Positions 15,005 to 23,090 of a DNA stretch of 32,078 bases are shown in pieces (positions within the stretch are counted from its first letter, which is position 1; each line of letters begins with the position of its first letter). The notes beneath the pieces are model-generated. The model searched no databases. It had not been told where the DNA came from and saw nothing but the letters and a program-made list of their open reading frames with translations. The position numbers and the translations under genes were made by a program. The stretch is taken from contig LJCW01000375.1 of assembly GCA_001298555.1 (NCBI GenBank), positions 1-32,078 of the forward strand, in the 5' to 3' direction. The DNA comes from Actinobacteria bacterium OV450. Lineage in GTDB: Bacteria; Actinomycetota; Actinomycetes; Streptomycetales; Streptomycetaceae.

Positions 15005-15202
15005 TTAGATGCCGGAGAGCTTGGCGTTGTATTTGGTGACGACGATGCCGATGGTCCCTGCGATGGCGAGGGCTCCGGCGACGGCGGCCACCCAGATGAT
15101 GATGGTCGTGATGGAGATGTCGCCCCGGTCCTTTGAGGCATGCGTCTGGACTTTCTCCCAGTGCGAGCGCAGGGCGATGTTCAGGCGGACGAGCGTCTTC
15201 AT
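15005..15202 (-). CDS. Small Flp-pilin-like membrane peptide
   Basis: The 65-residue product begins MKTLVRLNIALRSHWEKVQT and has SKDRGDISITTIIIWVAAVA followed by a hydrophobic helix and a short tail (TKYNAKLSGI). Size, a charged leader of about 27 residues, a single helix and location next to tadC and tadE suggest the main pilin or a pilin-like subunit. The ATG at 15202 follows AGGGAG. The gene lies 32 bp after tadC and 31 bp before the next start, so it is the least tightly coupled gene in the run, as expected for a subunit made in larger amounts. The Glu5 of class III prepilins is not present. Confidence 0.75.
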   Translation of the reverse strand: MKTLVRLNIALRSHWEKVQTHASKDRGDISITTIIIWVAAVAGALAIAGTIGIVVTKYNAKLSGI

Positions 15203-15234
15203 GGCAGGACTCCCTCTGTTCGAGTCGGGTCGGG

Positions 15235-16125
15235 TCAGGTGGTGAGCATGCGGATGATGGCGGGAAAAGCGATCAGGAGCATGACCAGGACGGCGAGCAG
15301 TGCGCCGGGGGCGGTCATCTTCTCGCTGTTGCTGTTGGCGTCCGCGGCCTGCTGAGCGAGGAGTTCGGTGCGCAGGTTGCGGGCGCGGGAGCGCAGCGTG
15401 GTGTAGACGGAGGCGCCGTCGTCGGCGGACTGCCGCATGATGGCTGCGAGGTCGTCCATGACTGGCAGGTCCAGCTCGGCGGTCAGGCGGGCCAATGACT
15501 CCCAGTGCGCCACCTTGTCCACCCTCGACTGCGCCAGCGCCGCCTGGATCCGTTGGAACGCCCATCCCTGCCCGACCGTTGCGGCCTGTTCCATGGCCTG
15601 TTCGGCGGAGACGTTCCCGGCTCGGCGCAGGGCGACGAGGTCGAGGTAGGCGGCCATGGCGTGCGCGAACTCCGCCCGCGCCCGCTTGGCCTTGTCGCGC
15701 AGCGCGAGGTCGGGGGCGAACCACAGCACGACGGCGGCGAGCAGCCCTACGATCGCCGGGAGGTACAGGGGTAGGCCGAGGAGCAGCAGCGGCACTGTGG
15801 ACAGGGGCGGCAGGAGCAGCCCGGCCCCGGCTAGTGCCACCTTGGTCAGGACAAACCGGGCCGGGGTGGTTCCGGTCAGGGCGAGGTCCTTGGAGGGGAT
15901 CCGGACGCTGGGGACGTCGGCGAGACGCTCCAGCAGCCACTGTCCCCACCGCTCGTCCCGGTCGGGGCCCGCTTCGCCGGCCGGGGTGGCGGCGGGTGCG
16001 GGTGCGGGCTGGTTGAGGCGGCGCAAAGCGGGCCCGAGGGCGGGTGCGGGCCGCAAGACTTCCCGGATGAGCAGGGCGCCGCCGGCTCCGATGGCCGCGC
16101 CGGACAGGATCGCTGCGACGGGCAT
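15235..16125 (-). CDS. tadC: TadC-like pilus platform membrane protein
   Basis: The 296-residue protein has an N-terminal helix (VAAILSGAAIGAGGALLIRE), two central helices (LTKVALAGAGLLLPPLSTVP and ILPAIVGLLAAVVLWFA region), and a C-terminal helix (ALLAVLVMLLIAFPAIIRML). Between them is the cytoplasmic T2SSF-like domain, with the conserved-type stretch AYLDLVALRRAGNVSAEQAM and GWAFQRIQAALAQSR. TadC and TadB form the inner-membrane platform of Tad pili. The ATG at 16125 gives a TGATG junction with tadB; a GTG at 16128 is also possible. The longer upstream frame overlaps tadB and is not supported. Confidence 0.87.
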   Translation of the reverse strand: MPVAAILSGAAIGAGGALLIREVLRPAPALGPALRRLNQPAPAPAATPAGEAGPDRDERWGQWLLERLADVPSVRIPSKDLALTGTTPARFVLTKVALAGAGLLLPPLSTVPLLLLGLPLYLPAIVGLLAAVVLWFAPDLALRDKAKRARAEFAHAMAAYLDLVALRRAGNVSAEQAMEQAATVGQGWAFQRIQAALAQSRVDKVAHWESLARLTAELDLPVMDDLAAIMRQSADDGASVYTTLRSRARNLRTELLAQQAADANSNSEKMTAPGALLAVLVMLLIAFPAIIRMLTT

Positions 16126-17057
16126 CACGCTGTCACCTCCACGGTGGGCTCCTCGGCGTTCTCCCCGGCGGTGGGGGTAGGGGTGACGGCGCTGCGAGGG
16201 TCGGCGATCAGGAAGCGGGGAACGGGCTTGATGTCGGCGATCTGCCGCATCAAGGCAAGGACTCCGACGAACCCGGCCAGCAGGACGGCCAGGACGAGTT
16301 GCCCGAGCAGGGTGCCGTAGGGGGCGCTGTAGGAGGGGATGAGGAACCCGACCCCGATCACGCCGAGGGTGATGATCGTCATCCACCGCATCGTGGTCCG
16401 CGGCTTGGCCCGGTCCGCCTCGATCGCCCGGCGCCGGGCCACCTCCTCGTGGACGGACTCTGCGAGGTCCTCCAGCGCCTGCGCGAGCCCGGGACCGCGG
16501 TCGGCGGCCGACAGTACGAGGGCGGCCACCACCTTGTCCGCGGTCACGTCGTTCAGGGCGTCGCCGAATTCCCGCAGGGCGTCCACCGGCCGCCACCCGA
16601 CCTGGAGCCGGTCAACCAGGTCGGCCACCTCACCGGTGATGTCCTCGGGGCAGCCCCTGCGTGAGACCTGCAGGGCCTCGTCCAGCCCGCGCCCCAGCCG
16701 CAGGACGTTGGCCAGGCGCTGGGTCCAGTCGCCCAGGGCTTCCAGTTTGGCGATCCGGGCGGTGGCCGACCTTGTCGGCGACAGCAGCCACGGCACACCG
16801 ATGACCGCGAGGAACACCATCACCGCGGCGATGAACACCCCGCTGATCAGCCACAGCAGCACCCCGGCCAGTGCTCCGCCGATCTGGCGGGTACGACGGG
16901 CCATGCGCTCGTCTCGCGTCGCCAGATGCCGCCCGGCCCGAAGCCGGGCCGCGACACCCGGCCCTTTCGGCGCGGTGGTTCCGACGATTCCGGCGACCAG
17001 GCCGACCAGTCCGCCCGCGACGGCGAGGCCGGCCAGCACCCACAGCAGCACGGTCAC
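16125..17057 (-). CDS. tadB: TadB-like pilus platform membrane protein
   Basis: The 310-residue protein has N-terminal helices (VLLWVLAGLAVAGGLVGLVA; then LAGVLLWLISGVFIAAVMVF), a T2SSF-type cytoplasmic domain (LEALGDWTQRLANVLRLGRG, then DRLQVGWRPVDALREFGDAL and LVLSAADRGPGLAQALEDLA), and two C-terminal helices. It partners TadC under the TadA ATPase. The GTG at 17057 overlaps the tadA stop (GTGA); the frame upstream of it lies inside tadA and is not conserved sequence. Confidence 0.88.
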   Translation of the reverse strand: MTVLLWVLAGLAVAGGLVGLVAGIVGTTAPKGPGVAARLRAGRHLATRDERMARRTRQIGGALAGVLLWLISGVFIAAVMVFLAVIGVPWLLSPTRSATARIAKLEALGDWTQRLANVLRLGRGLDEALQVSRRGCPEDITGEVADLVDRLQVGWRPVDALREFGDALNDVTADKVVAALVLSAADRGPGLAQALEDLAESVHEEVARRRAIEADRAKPRTTMRWMTIITLGVIGVGFLIPSYSAPYGTLLGQLVLAVLLAGFVGVLALMRQIADIKPVPRFLIADPRSAVTPTPTAGENAEEPTVEVTA

Positions 17058-18628
17058 AGCGTCGCCCCCTCGGTCACCAGCAGCGGCAGCGGCGCACCCC
17101 ACGCCCCGGAAGGGTCGTTCAGCAGCGCCGCGTCGAAACCGGCCCGGCGCAGGTCGGGAATGCAGCGGGGGTGCATGAGCGGAACGGCGCGGTGCTCGCC
17201 CCATTCAGGGCGCGGGCCGAAGACGGTGTTCGTCTCGGGGCGTCCGCCCTCGCCGATCCCGGTCACCTCCAGGACGTGGGAGATGAACCGGTGGCGGTGG
17301 CCGCCGATCTTCGTCTCGTCCACCAAGGAGACGAACACGATGAAGTGGAGCCCGTTGGCGGCCTGCCGGTAGGCAAGCGACTCCGACATGTTGGCCTGAG
17401 CGAGGAGGTAGAGCTCGGCGATCCGGTCAAAGACGACGGAAGGGTGAATGGCGTGCAGGGTGCACAGGTTGCCGCCCGCACCGTTCGTCATGGCCTGGAG
17501 CATCGCGACGATCTCCGGGCCGCGGACCTCACCGACCACGATCCGCGTCAGCGTCATGCGCAGCGCCCGGTACATCAGGTCCATGAGCGTGATTTCACCG
17601 GCCGCGGCGCCGGCGACCACTTCCCCGTTGGACTCGCGCGCCTCCATCGGCACCACCTGCCGGTGGTGCCCATTCTCGTGGGCGAAGAGCTCGTACTCCG
17701 TCTCCAGGGTTGCGAACCGCTCGTCCGGATCGATCTCCTTGAGCAGAGCCCGCAGCAGCGTCGTCTTGCCCGCGGCCTGACCGCCCACGATCATCACGTT
17801 CTTCTCCGCGCGCACACACGCCCGCAGGAACTGCTCAAGAGTGGAATCGAGCATGCCGCGGCCGACCAGCTCGGGCAGGTCCGCATGGCGCATGCTGTGC
17901 CGGCGGATCGTCACATACGTGCCCGGCGTGACGTCGATGACCGCCTGCAGACGCGACCCGTCCGCCAGCCGCAGGGCCAGGAAAGGGTCCGCGGTCGAGA
18001 GGCTGCGCTCGGCCTGGCCGGTGGTGCGCCTGGCCAGATCCCGCAGCAGCTCACGCAGCTCCTCGTCGGAGTCCGCGACCGGCGCCACCCGAACACGGCG
18101 CCCGTCGGTGAAGTCCAGCCACACCTCCGCGAACCCGTTGATGAAGATGTTCTCCACCAGAGCGTTGTCCAAGTGCTGCTGCAGACGCCCAGCCCGGAAC
18201 TGCAGGTCAAAGACAGCCTGCGCAATGGCCGCGTCTTCTGCCGCAGACGTCGCAACGCCACGCTTGACGGCTTCAGCATCCGACCACACCGCCACCTGCT
18301 CATTGATCAGATGACGGCCCTGCTGCTCCTGCGCCGCCGCACTCATGCCCGGCCGGGCCCGCAGCAGCTCATTCAGCCGCTCCCCGACCTCCTTCTTGAT
18401 CAGACGGACCACCGCGTAGTCGATGACCGGCGCAGCCACCTGTGCCTGTGTCGGCGGGGGAGTGCCGGGCGTGGCCGCCGCGGGCAGCGGCAACCACGGA
18501 TGCACCGGCTGGGCGCCAAGGTGCCCGCCGGGTATGGCAGACGCGGGACTGGTGCGGGAGCCGGCCAGGCGGCCCTGGAGCGAACCGGCGGGCATCTGAG
18601 GGCTGTTGTGCAGGGGGTTAGCGCGCAC
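17054..18628 (-). CDS. tadA: TadA/CpaF-family secretion ATPase
   Basis: This is the hexameric ATPase that powers Tad pilus assembly. The 524-residue protein has a Pro/Ala-rich extension (1-65) and a helical N-terminal domain. The T2SSE catalytic domain follows: VENIFINGFAEVWLDF (about 158-173), Walker A GGQAAGKTT (282-290), Asp box DERFATLETEYEL, Walker B RIVVGEVRGPE (362-372) and the His box NGAGGNLCTLHAIHP. All ATPase motifs are intact. The GTG at 18628 overlaps the end of the tadZ-like gene by 11 bp. The same family also includes VirB11-type ATPases of T4SS, so a role with the T4SS genes further upstream is possible; the gene order with tadB and tadC favours a pilus. Confidence 0.93.
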   Translation of the reverse strand: MRANPLHNSPQMPAGSLQGRLAGSRTSPASAIPGGHLGAQPVHPWLPLPAAATPGTPPPTQAQVAAPVIDYAVVRLIKKEVGERLNELLRARPGMSAAAQEQQGRHLINEQVAVWSDAEAVKRGVATSAAEDAAIAQAVFDLQFRAGRLQQHLDNALVENIFINGFAEVWLDFTDGRRVRVAPVADSDEELRELLRDLARRTTGQAERSLSTADPFLALRLADGSRLQAVIDVTPGTYVTIRRHSMRHADLPELVGRGMLDSTLEQFLRACVRAEKNVMIVGGQAAGKTTLLRALLKEIDPDERFATLETEYELFAHENGHHRQVVPMEARESNGEVVAGAAAGEITLMDLMYRALRMTLTRIVVGEVRGPEIVAMLQAMTNGAGGNLCTLHAIHPSVVFDRIAELYLLAQANMSESLAYRQAANGLHFIVFVSLVDETKIGGHRHRFISHVLEVTGIGEGGRPETNTVFGPRPEWGEHRAVPLMHPRCIPDLRRAGFDAALLNDPSGAWGAPLPLLVTEGATL

Positions 18629-19436
18629 TGGTCACCACCCGTGCGGCACCCGGCCCGGCGGGCGGAGCCAGGCGCGTACGGCGCACGGCCACAAGCTCCT
18701 GAATCCGGAGAGCGGCCGACCGGGCTGAGCGCATCAGCTCCCCGGACTCGAAACGGCGGGGCTGCTCGGCCCCGTCCGACAGCACCGCGGCCTCCCTGGG
18801 CCGCCACGGAAGCACCGCAGTGACCCCGACACCCAGGTGCTTGCGGACCTCTTCCTTCGAGAACGGGCCCTCATCCACCAGGAGTATGCCCAGCTCGGTG
18901 GTCCCGCCGAGCGACTCACGCAGCGCCTCCAGGCGCACCTGGGCGCTCTGCAGCGAGCGCAGCGTGCAGCGTGCCACCACCAGAACCGCATCCGCGCTCT
19001 GCGCCAGCACCGCGGAAGGACCGAACGCCCCACGGCGCCCGAGGTCCACGATCACGTCATGCCCATGGGCTTCGATCCCCGTGAACAGTTTGGACAGTGG
19101 CCGCCACACCGGTTCCATCGCCGACGCGTGCGCCGGGTCATAGAGCCCGGGCAGGACCAGCCGGTCACGACTCCCGGCGTCGGTGATGTCCACCAGTTGC
19201 CGCCAGAAGGCCTCACTCAGCTGCCCCTGACGCGAGGCCACCGCGAGGTTCCGCAGCCCGTGGGAGTTGTCGAGGGTGCCCTGCAGCGCGCCGGGCAGGA
19301 TTGCCCCGCCGTCCGGGTCGGCCTCGGCCAGCACCACCCGGTGTTCGGGCGGCAGCGGCCACCCCAGCAGCAGTGCCATAGCCGCCGTGGTTACCCCTGG
19401 GGCACCCAGCCCGCCGGCCAGTGCAATGACGGTCAT
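18618..19436 (-). CDS. TadZ/CpaE-like MinD-type ATPase
   Basis: The 272-residue protein begins MTVIALAGGLGAPGVTTAAM, a variant Walker A of the ParA/MinD type (GGxGAPGVTT, lacking the usual Lys before TT), then RVVLAEADPDGGAI and DVIVDLGRRGAFGPSAVLAQ, followed by SADAVLVVARCTLRSLQSAQ. CpaE/TadZ proteins position the Tad apparatus at the membrane. Many have degenerate ATP sites, in line with the altered P-loop here. It overlaps the SAF gene by one base (TGATG) and the tadA gene by 11 bp. Confidence 0.85.
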   Translation of the reverse strand: MTVIALAGGLGAPGVTTAAMALLLGWPLPPEHRVVLAEADPDGGAILPGALQGTLDNSHGLRNLAVASRQGQLSEAFWRQLVDITDAGSRDRLVLPGLYDPAHASAMEPVWRPLSKLFTGIEAHGHDVIVDLGRRGAFGPSAVLAQSADAVLVVARCTLRSLQSAQVRLEALRESLGGTTELGILLVDEGPFSKEEVRKHLGVGVTAVLPWRPREAAVLSDGAEQPRRFESGELMRSARSAALRIQELVAVRRTRLAPPAGPGAARVVTSAR

Positions 19437-20152
19437 CAGCTGCCCCCGTCCTGCGCGGCCACGATCAGCGCGACCGATCCGGTAGCTACCCGCGCTGCCA
19501 GCGTCGGCCCGCTGGTCGCGGGCACCGCCACGTCCACCACCACAACGCCCGTAGCAGGTGCAGCCACACCCACCCCCACCACCGTCGCCGCGAGCGTTTG
19601 CGGCGCCGCGGAATCAGTCGGCTTGCTGGCATTTGCTGCCGCACCGGCCTGAGCCGGGTCAGGTGTCGAGACGATCAAGACCTTCTGGCCCGGCGACAGT
19701 CGCGACGCCGGAAGCTGCGACGGCTTCAGCGCCACCCCCACCAGCTGTTCGCCTGCTTTGACCAGGGAGGCGGAGGTGACCTGTCCGGGGGAGAGGAGCG
19801 AGCCCGACTTCAGGGCCACGGCCGCACGCTGCCCGACTAAGCCGGCTTTCTTCGTCGTGGGGACCGCTTTGACCGCAGGGTCCAGGGCGAGTGAAGCCGA
19901 AGCGAGATCGGCCTCCGTGATCGCATTGCCCACCGGCACATCCCGAGCCACGACCAGCACACTGGACCGCTGCCCCGACGCTGTGAATAGCAATGCCCCT
20001 GACAGGCCGCCAGCTGCGATCAGCGCGACGGACAGGGCAATCAGACCGGGGCGGCGGCGCCGCTGGCGCACCACGCGGGGAGCAGCGGCCGGCGGACCAG
20101 CAGGCCCGGGCAGTGCCGTGCGGGGTGCCGAAGGCTGGGTGGACGTGCTCAC
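19436..20152 (-). CDS. SAF-domain membrane protein, CpaB/RcpC-like
   Basis: The 238-residue protein has a basic Pro-rich leader, one transmembrane helix (PGLIALSVALIAAGGLSGAL), and an extracytoplasmic SAF domain (SVLVVARDVPVGNAITEADL, then GLVGQRAAVALKSGSLLSPG). SAF proteins of this type (CpaB/RcpC) belong to Flp/Tad pilus loci. The second half contains Ala/Val-rich strands (VGVGVAAPATGVVVVDVAVP). The GTG at 20152 follows CTGGAGG, and 61 bp separate it from the preceding gene. Confidence 0.87.
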   Translation of the reverse strand: MSTSTQPSAPRTALPGPAGPPAAAPRVVRQRRRRPGLIALSVALIAAGGLSGALLFTASGQRSSVLVVARDVPVGNAITEADLASASLALDPAVKAVPTTKKAGLVGQRAAVALKSGSLLSPGQVTSASLVKAGEQLVGVALKPSQLPASRLSPGQKVLIVSTPDPAQAGAAANASKPTDSAAPQTLAATVVGVGVAAPATGVVVVDVAVPATSGPTLAARVATGSVALIVAAQDGGS

Positions 20153-20213
20153 GTGGTGTGCCTCCAGAGGTCAAGAGCAGAGAGGAGAGAAGCAACGGGG
20201 CGAGGTCGGGCCG

Positions 20214-21101
20214 TTACTGGCCGACCACCTGGACCTCGCCCACCGACACGGTGAACGGCGACTGGCGGACCTCGGTCAGCTGGCCCGTGCGGCCGCCACC
20301 GGTCACCGCCCAGTCCACGCTCCACGTGGACGTCGCCGTGCCCTTGTAGACGCCGCCCGGCTGCCCGGCCGACGTCGTCCGGTACAGATGCCCGCAGTCC
20401 GGCGACGGCGACATCCCACGGGCCGCCGTATACGGGGTACCGGGGCTCTTGCAGGTCACGCTGGAACCGTCACCCATCGCCCATACGACGGACGACACCC
20501 TCGCCGTCGCCGTCACCGTGATCCCGCCCGCCGACGCCGACGCTGTGTTCGGCCCCCACGTGGTAGGGCTCTGGCTCACCCACAGCCACATCGGCACCCC
20601 GACGGTGTACCGCCCGTCCGCCCGTGGACTCGCGATCGCCGGGCCGGCGAGGAGCATGCTGTCCACCGCCCGCTGAGCCAGGACGGCCGGATCAACGGCC
20701 GGTGCGGGAACGTCTTTCGACCAGAAGGCCTTGCCCAGAGTGTCGACGTTGGATGTCCCAGGGCCCTGCCAGACGCACGGGTTGACGTAGATGGCACCGT
20801 CACCCGGCGCGTGCCCTTCCCACAGCGCGCTGCCGGCAGGGGGCTGAGGTTCAAGTAGACGGATAGCGCAGGAGACTCCGTCGACGACCGGCTCGCTGGT
20901 GCCGTTACTACCGCCTCCTGCGCCGAGCCTGTGAGGCGTCGAACCGCCGTTCCCCGGCCTCTCGGGGATGTCCACCTCTACGCAGACGCGCATGCTGGCG
21001 CAGCCACTCGCACCGGTGCCGCCATCGGCGTGCGACGGCGAAGCGATGGATGTAACCAGGGCCATGCTGCCCAGGACGGCAGCGGCTTGGCGTCTCAACA
21101 T
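20214..21101 (-). CDS. Secreted protein of unknown function, PKD-like C-terminal domain
   Basis: The 295-residue protein begins MLRRQAAAVLGSMALVTSIA and has an Ala-rich signal peptide ending near SPSHADG. The mature part has several Cys (CASMRVCVEV, SCAIRLL, NPCVWQG) and a beta-rich C-terminal half with WAMGDGSSVTCKSPG and DCGHLYRTTSAGQPG, followed by TSTWSVDWAVTG, resembling PKD-like domains. The ATG at 21101 overlaps the end of the lipoprotein gene; the longer frame upstream is inside that gene. It precedes the CpaB-like gene, suggesting a secreted accessory of the pilus. Function is unknown. Confidence 0.82.
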   Translation of the reverse strand: MLRRQAAAVLGSMALVTSIASPSHADGGTGASGCASMRVCVEVDIPERPGNGGSTPHRLGAGGGSNGTSEPVVDGVSCAIRLLEPQPPAGSALWEGHAPGDGAIYVNPCVWQGPGTSNVDTLGKAFWSKDVPAPAVDPAVLAQRAVDSMLLAGPAIASPRADGRYTVGVPMWLWVSQSPTTWGPNTASASAGGITVTATARVSSVVWAMGDGSSVTCKSPGTPYTAARGMSPSPDCGHLYRTTSAGQPGGVYKGTATSTWSVDWAVTGGGRTGQLTEVRQSPFTVSVGEVQVVGQ

Positions 21102-21700
21102 GCCTGGTCCTGGATCTTCTCCTCGATCACGACCCAGCCGCTGGGCCATTGCTCGGCTGTCAATGTGGTGAGGTACCGAAGGAGTCGTTGCGGAGGCAGC
21201 GCGACCTCTTTGCCGGTCGTTTTGTCCACCGGCTTCCACTGTGTGACATCCACACAGTCAGTGATGGCGGCGGTTTTCAGCTTCTGCCCGTCCTTGAGCT
21301 CCACAACGGTGTTTGAGTGCTGTGCCTTTCCGGTGATGATCTGGTTCGCCTTGCGCAGGTTTGCAAGATCGCTCTCGTTCTGTGCGTACGCGGAACCTGA
21401 AGCCACATCCTTCAACGCCGTCCCCGAAGAGTCCGCCTTCGCGTAGGCCTCGGTGAGTACACCCCAGTACCGGTCATAGGCGGTACGCACTTCCGCCTTG
21501 TCGGCTTCCAGGGGGTTGGCCGAAGGGGTGGGCGATGCCATCGGGACGGTGGCACTGTGGCTGGGAGCCGCAGCCTTGTCGTCCTTGGCGTCTGAGGTGC
21601 ACCCGCCGGTCAGCGGGGTGAGGGCCGCGGCGACGGTGGCGGCTGCGAGGAGCCGGCGGCCCCGTGCGGTGCGGTCGTGGTGCTGGCGTGCCGTAGTCAC
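21095..21700 (-). CDS. Lipoprotein, first gene of the Tad-like cluster
   Basis: The 201-residue protein has a basic leader, a hydrophobic stretch (LLAAATVAAALTPLTGG) and a lipobox LTGGC followed by a Ser/Thr/Pro spacer. The mature domain (VRTAYDRYWGVLTEAYAKAD, then SDLANLRKANQIITG and ITDCVDVTQWKPVDKTTGK) resembles small secreted NTF2-like proteins of actinobacteria. The GTG at 21700 follows CGGAGG; a longer frame to 21748 runs into the palindrome at 21726-21753 and is rejected. As the first gene of the run it should carry the promoter; its upstream region has a perfect 28-bp palindrome. Confidence 0.83.
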   Translation of the reverse strand: MTTARQHHDRTARGRRLLAAATVAAALTPLTGGCTSDAKDDKAAAPSHSATVPMASPTPSANPLEADKAEVRTAYDRYWGVLTEAYAKADSSGTALKDVASGSAYAQNESDLANLRKANQIITGKAQHSNTVVELKDGQKLKTAAITDCVDVTQWKPVDKTTGKEVALPPQRLLRYLTTLTAEQWPSGWVVIEEKIQDQAC

Positions 21701-21725
21701 TGGAAACCTCCGGTTGTCACCTCGG

Positions 21726-21753
21726 CGGGAGTGCGGTCTAGACCGCACTCCCG
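21726..21753. promoter_or_regulatory. Perfect 28-bp palindrome upstream of the Tad-like cluster
   Basis: The 14-bp arm CGGGAGTGCGGTCT is followed directly by its exact reverse complement, with no spacer. The site ends 25 bp upstream of the lipoprotein GTG start, so it lies in the 5' untranslated region or near the start of transcription. A spacer-free perfect palindrome is more like an operator for a dimeric regulator than a terminator, although an attenuator is possible. Confidence 0.7.
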
Positions 21754-21791
21754 AGCCCCGTCATCGCTGATGCAACGTGTTTGAATCGTTG

Positions 21792-21824
21792 TGGTGCATT
21801 GTGCAGTGCACCATACGGCGTCAA
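21792..21824 (-). promoter_or_regulatory. Inverted repeat with a possible -35 element for the Tad-like cluster
   Basis: TGGTGCA (21792-21798) and TGCACCA (21807-21813) form an exact inverted repeat with an 8-bp centre. Directly next to it, TTGACG reads on the minus strand at 21824-21819, a good -35 hexamer. A convincing -10 at 17-18 bp is not visible (CAATGC), so the promoter call is weak; the inverted repeat itself is clear. Confidence 0.35.
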
Positions 21825-22091
21825 CGCTCCTGGTCCTATGGGATTCTTGAGGCGCAGGTAACCCATCGTCATGCTTTGCCCTTAAATGCCGTTCATTTAT
21901 GCACAGATACTTCGCAGGTTGGGAGTGGCCGGCTTCCCGGGTTCTGGTCGGATTCGCGGTGGGTTGCTGCCGGAGGCATGGGAGACGAGATTCCGCCACG
22001 TGGCTTGTTCTTTGCTTTTGTAAGGCAATGGTCTGCGCGGTCACAGCGCTCTTTCGGTGGGCCAGGCGCATGGGTCGAGCCTTGTGGTCGG

Positions 22092-22113
22092 CACTCACCG
22101 ATTCAGTCACCGG
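22092..22113 (-). repeat. Inverted copy of an iteron-region sequence
   Basis: The reverse complement of 22092-22113 matches 8681-8702 at 21 of 22 positions; the shared core is CCGGTGACTGAATCGGTG. The similarity continues loosely on both sides (ACCA before, CCGAC after). The two copies are 13.4 kb apart, both in non-coding DNA. Confidence 0.75.
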
Positions 22114-22184
22114 TGCCTGGTATGCGGGGTCACAGTGGTGCTGCTTTCTCACCGGTGACGTGCCGAGTTGTGGGGCGGCTGCTT

Positions 22185-23090
22185 TCACAACTGGGTCCAT
22201 CCGCGCGGTTCGGCAGTGCCTGCCAGGGGTGTCCATACCTTTGCGGTGGGGCCGTGGGTTTCGAGGTCTTCGAGGACGGCGGCGCCGAGGGGGACGTGGG
22301 CGGCGAGGCGGGTGACGAGGTCGTGGTCGGCTGTCATGTGCCGCAGGTCCTGGATCCGGTGGGCGAGGGTGGTGCGGGGGGCGCCGGTGAGGATGAACAG
22401 GATGCGGGGGAAGCGGGGGTAGAACCGTTGCCAGGCGAGCAGGGCGCCTTGGTCGGCGACGGTGGCGCGACGGCCTGGCGGCTGGGGGGTGTAGTCGTGG
22501 AAGCGTGCGTAGGAGATGAGTTTGCGGGCGAGGCGTTCGCTGCTCATGGTGGCGCGGTCGATTTCGACGAAGGCCCGGTACTGGCGGCGGCGGGGGCCGC
22601 CGGCGGTGTAGTGGAAGACGGCGTCGGCGATGACTTGGTCTTCGCCGCCGGTGTCTGGGAGGCGGTGGGCGATCTCGGGAACCCAGTCCAGCGGTCCGTA
22701 TTCGTCGCCTCGGTTGCGTGCGTCGGTGAGGAAGGCGAGGTGGGCGCGGACACTGGTGAGGGTGTGGGCGGCGCGCAGTGAGGCTGCCGCGTCGGCGAGG
22801 ACGGCGGGGGCGCGGCCGCGCATCTCGGGCCAGTCCCGGACGGTCTGTGCGCCGGCGGCGGTGAGGAAGTGGGCTTGTAGGCGGTTGCTTCTGCCCAGCA
22901 CGGTGTGAGCGATGAGCCCTTGGGCGCGCAGTGGTGCCAGAACCTTGTAGATCTTCCGGGCAGGGGTTTGGGGGGCGAGCATCTGGTGGAGCTGGGTGGT
23001 GGTGATCATGCGGTGCTGGGCGATCAGGGCCAGTGCTTGGTGGGCGCGGGTGTCGCTGGTCGACGGATGGATCATGGTGGTGTCGTTCAT
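22185..23090 (-). CDS. Replication-relaxation family protein
   Basis: The 301-residue protein has an N-terminal winged helix (ALALIAQHRMITTTQLHQML, then ARKIYKVLAPLRAQGLIAH) and a C-terminal nuclease-like region with WVPEIAHRLPDTGGEDQVIA, then YRAFVEIDRATMSSERLARK, where DxxxxY/ExD spacing recalls a restriction-type fold. This is the layout of the replication-relaxation family (PF13814), which in actinobacterial plasmids and integrative elements sits with T4SS coupling ATPases and is thought to nick or prepare DNA for transfer. The ATG at 23090 overlaps the stop of the upstream ATPase (ATGA), supporting joint work with it. It is the last gene of the T4SS-like cluster. Confidence 0.88.
   Translation of the reverse strand: MNDTTMIHPSTSDTRAHQALALIAQHRMITTTQLHQMLAPQTPARKIYKVLAPLRAQGLIAHTVLGRSNRLQAHFLTAAGAQTVRDWPEMRGRAPAVLADAAASLRAAHTLTSVRAHLAFLTDARNRGDEYGPLDWVPEIAHRLPDTGGEDQVIADAVFHYTAGGPRRRQYRAFVEIDRATMSSERLARKLISYARFHDYTPQPPGRRATVADQGALLAWQRFYPRFPRILFILTGAPRTTLAHRIQDLRHMTADHDLVTRLAAHVPLGAAVLEDLETHGPTAKVWTPLAGTAEPRGWTQL

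Larger units (their letters stand above)
21754..22184. other. Non-coding spacer between the two minus-strand clusters
   Basis: About 430 bp with lower GC than its surroundings (for example TTAAATGCCGTTCATTTATG near 21882) and no credible gene; a long minus-strand frame through it has no recognisable protein features. It holds the inverted repeat at 21792-21813, a block at 22092-22113 matching 8681-8702 in inverted orientation, and TCACCGGTGA at 22149-22158. Confidence 0.6.

Noticed and set aside
16871..18823. 650-codon open frame on the + strand opposite tadB/tadA
   Set aside because: It is the shadow of high-GC genes on the other strand; the product is His/Arg/Gln-rich with no domain, while the minus strand encodes clear TadA and TadB.
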